Source: CAWGCA01 sp963820955 | GTDB taxonomy: Bacteria; Pseudomonadota; Gammaproteobacteria; Chromatiales; Chromatiaceae | Direction of reading: 5' to 3' | Length of the DNA stretch: 64,000 bases | Assembly (NCBI GenBank): GCA_963820955.1 | Contig: CAWGCA010000047.1 | Coordinates: 203,521 to 267,520 of the forward strand | Part shown: piece after piece, positions 62,885 through 64,000 of the stretch | How the letters are laid out: each line of letters opens with the position of its first letter | How positions within the stretch are numbered: the first letter of the stretch is position 1 | Program-made: the position numbers and the translations under genes | Notes under the pieces: model-generated | The model's input: the letters and a program-made list of their open reading frames with translations, nothing else | Told to the model about the DNA's origin: nothing | Databases searched by the model: none

Positions 62885-64000
62885 ATGCATAAAAAAGTTA
62901 TAACTGTTGTGCTCAACAGCTTCCAGAATGACAGCAGGGTATTGAAAGAGGCAGTATCACTCTATAACAACGGGTTCAATGTCGAAGTCGTAGCGCTGCA
63001 TCAGGCACCGTTAAAAGTTCGAGAGAAAATAAAGAATGTAAGTGTAAATAGGATTCAGCTTAAAAGTCGAAACTGGCCTAAATCGAAGCCAGTGCAACTA
63101 TTAAAGTATTTAGAGTTTGTTTACCGGGTAGTTAAAAAATATAGGCACGTAGATATAGTGCACTGTAACGATCTATATACATTGCCAATTGGCGTTTTGA
63201 TAAAGAAATTATCAAAAAAGCAGGCACGTATCGTTTACGACGCCCATGAATACGAGATCAATGATCGTCCAAACCAAAGCCGTTCTAGCATTCGAAGAAC
63301 TTATCTGCTGGAGAAGTTCCTCATCAAATATGCAGACAAAACAATTACGGTAAGTCAATCTATAGCGAAAGCCTACAAGAAACTATACGGTATTGAAACT
63401 CCGGCTGTCGTTTTAAACGCACCTCCTTACAGGAGTTTAGGTAAACGGAATATTTTTCGTGAGAAATTTAATATCAATAAGCAGCAAACGATATTTTTAT
63501 ATCAGGGCGGGCTTAGTCAGGGAAGGGGGGTAGATATACTGCTTGAAACATTTGCCAGGGCCAGCGCGGAAAAAGTTTTGGTGATAATGGGTTTTGGCCC
63601 CTTGCAGCATCTCGTCGAAGATGCTTGTAAGTTTTATAGAAATATATTTTTTCAGGAAGCTGTTGCGCCTGATGTATTGCTGGACTATACGTCGTCGGCT
63701 GATTTCGGAATATTATTCTACGAGAATAATTGCAAGAATCACTATTATTGTTCGCCAAACAAATTGTTTGAGTATTTGATGGCTGGTATTCCTGTGATTG
63801 TCTCCAATCTTTACGAGCTTAAACGCATGGTTACCCGCCTCGAGATCGGAATTGTCGCTGGCGATAATACCGTCAACGGACTTGAGAAAGCGGTTGATGA
63901 TGCGTTTCGAGCGGATTCCGCCCTGTTGCGGATCAATATTGAGAGAATCAGATCTGTGTATAGCTGGGAACAGCAGGAAAGAAATTTTTTGGAAACTTAC
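62885..64000 (+). CDS. GT4-like glycosyltransferase, 3' end cut by window
   Basis: An uninterrupted frame of 372 codons runs from the ATG at 62885 to the edge of the window with no stop. It reads MHKKVITVVLNSFQNDSRVLKEA, HCNDLYTLPIG, IVYDAHEYEINDRP, LYQGGLSQGRGVDILLETF, KLFEYLMAGIPVIVSN: a family 4 glycosyltransferase almost complete to its end. It continues the polysaccharide locus. The ribosome site is weak. Confidence 0.85.
   Translation, partial: MHKKVITVVLNSFQNDSRVLKEAVSLYNNGFNVEVVALHQAPLKVREKIKNVSVNRIQLKSRNWPKSKPVQLLKYLEFVYRVVKKYRHVDIVHCNDLYTLPIGVLIKKLSKKQARIVYDAHEYEINDRPNQSRSSIRRTYLLEKFLIKYADKTITVSQSIAKAYKKLYGIETPAVVLNAPPYRSLGKRNIFREKFNINKQQTIFLYQGGLSQGRGVDILLETFARASAEKVLVIMGFGPLQHLVEDACKFYRNIFFQEAVAPDVLLDYTSSADFGILFYENNCKNHYYCSPNKLFEYLMAGIPVIVSNLYELKRMVTRLEIGIVAGDNTVNGLEKAVDDAFRADSALLRINIERIRSVYSWEQQERNFLETY

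Overview
The window comes from a GC-rich gammaproteobacterial chromosome. The housekeeping genes (rhlB/trxA/rho, glnE, nudE next to a YrfG-type nucleotidase, cysQ, ilvE, murU, a TolC-type outer-membrane factor) and the HrcA-type CIRCE operator before groESL suggest a Chromatiales/Sedimenticola-like lineage. That placement is an inference from gene content; no rRNA gene is present and I recognised no tRNA.

Layout. 1-6.4 kb: a one-directional run of envelope genes (lipoproteins, a MotA/TolQ-like membrane protein overlapping a TolR-like coiled-coil protein, a lytic transglycosylase). 6.6-14.1 kb: scattered genes, including a TAXI-type binding protein, an amino-acid-type binding lipoprotein, an orphan outer-membrane efflux factor, a metallo-beta-lactamase/beta-CASP nuclease and a YegP-like protein behind a hairpin-rich leader. 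14.2-19.7 kb: a type II P-type ATPase, then a remarkable fusion of two CDGSH iron-sulfur domains, a Rieske domain and a complete thiamine-diphosphate enzyme. 19.7-29.1 kb: a short porin, an MsrA-MsrB lipoprotein, a GGDEF protein, a tandem-thioredoxin protein, cysQ, nudE, a nucleotidase and rhlB. 29.3-34.4 kb: trxA, rho, murU, and a GCS2-like ligase followed by an M14-type deacylase. 34.4-36.6 kb: groESL with an intact promoter and CIRCE but at least twelve single-base indels. 36.9-42.6 kb: glnE, ilvE, a small zinc protein and a second beta-CASP nuclease.

From 42.7 kb to the end lies a surface-polysaccharide locus. It starts with a WbpP-type epimerase and three genes for a 2,3-diacetamido uronic acid (wlbA/B/C type). 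A pseudaminic-acid pathway follows (pseB, methylase, pseC, a divergent NeuB paralogue, pseF, pseG, a formyltransferase, pseI), then a flippase, a methyltransferase, an asparagine-synthase-type amidotransferase and glycosyltransferases, the last cut by the window edge. Base composition falls visibly from about 47 kb onward, so the distal part looks horizontally acquired. A formyltransferase sits where a PseH acetyltransferase would be expected, suggesting a 7-formamido pseudaminic acid. A decayed copy of the C-terminal end of the neighbouring beta-CASP nuclease lies between the epimerase and wlbA.

Most notable: (1) the CDGSH-CDGSH-Rieske-ThDP fusion; (2) the indel-riddled groESL; (3) the uncharacterised proton-channel-like envelope operon; (4) the formyl-variant pseudaminic-acid cluster with two NeuB-type synthases; (5) the nuclease pseudogene.
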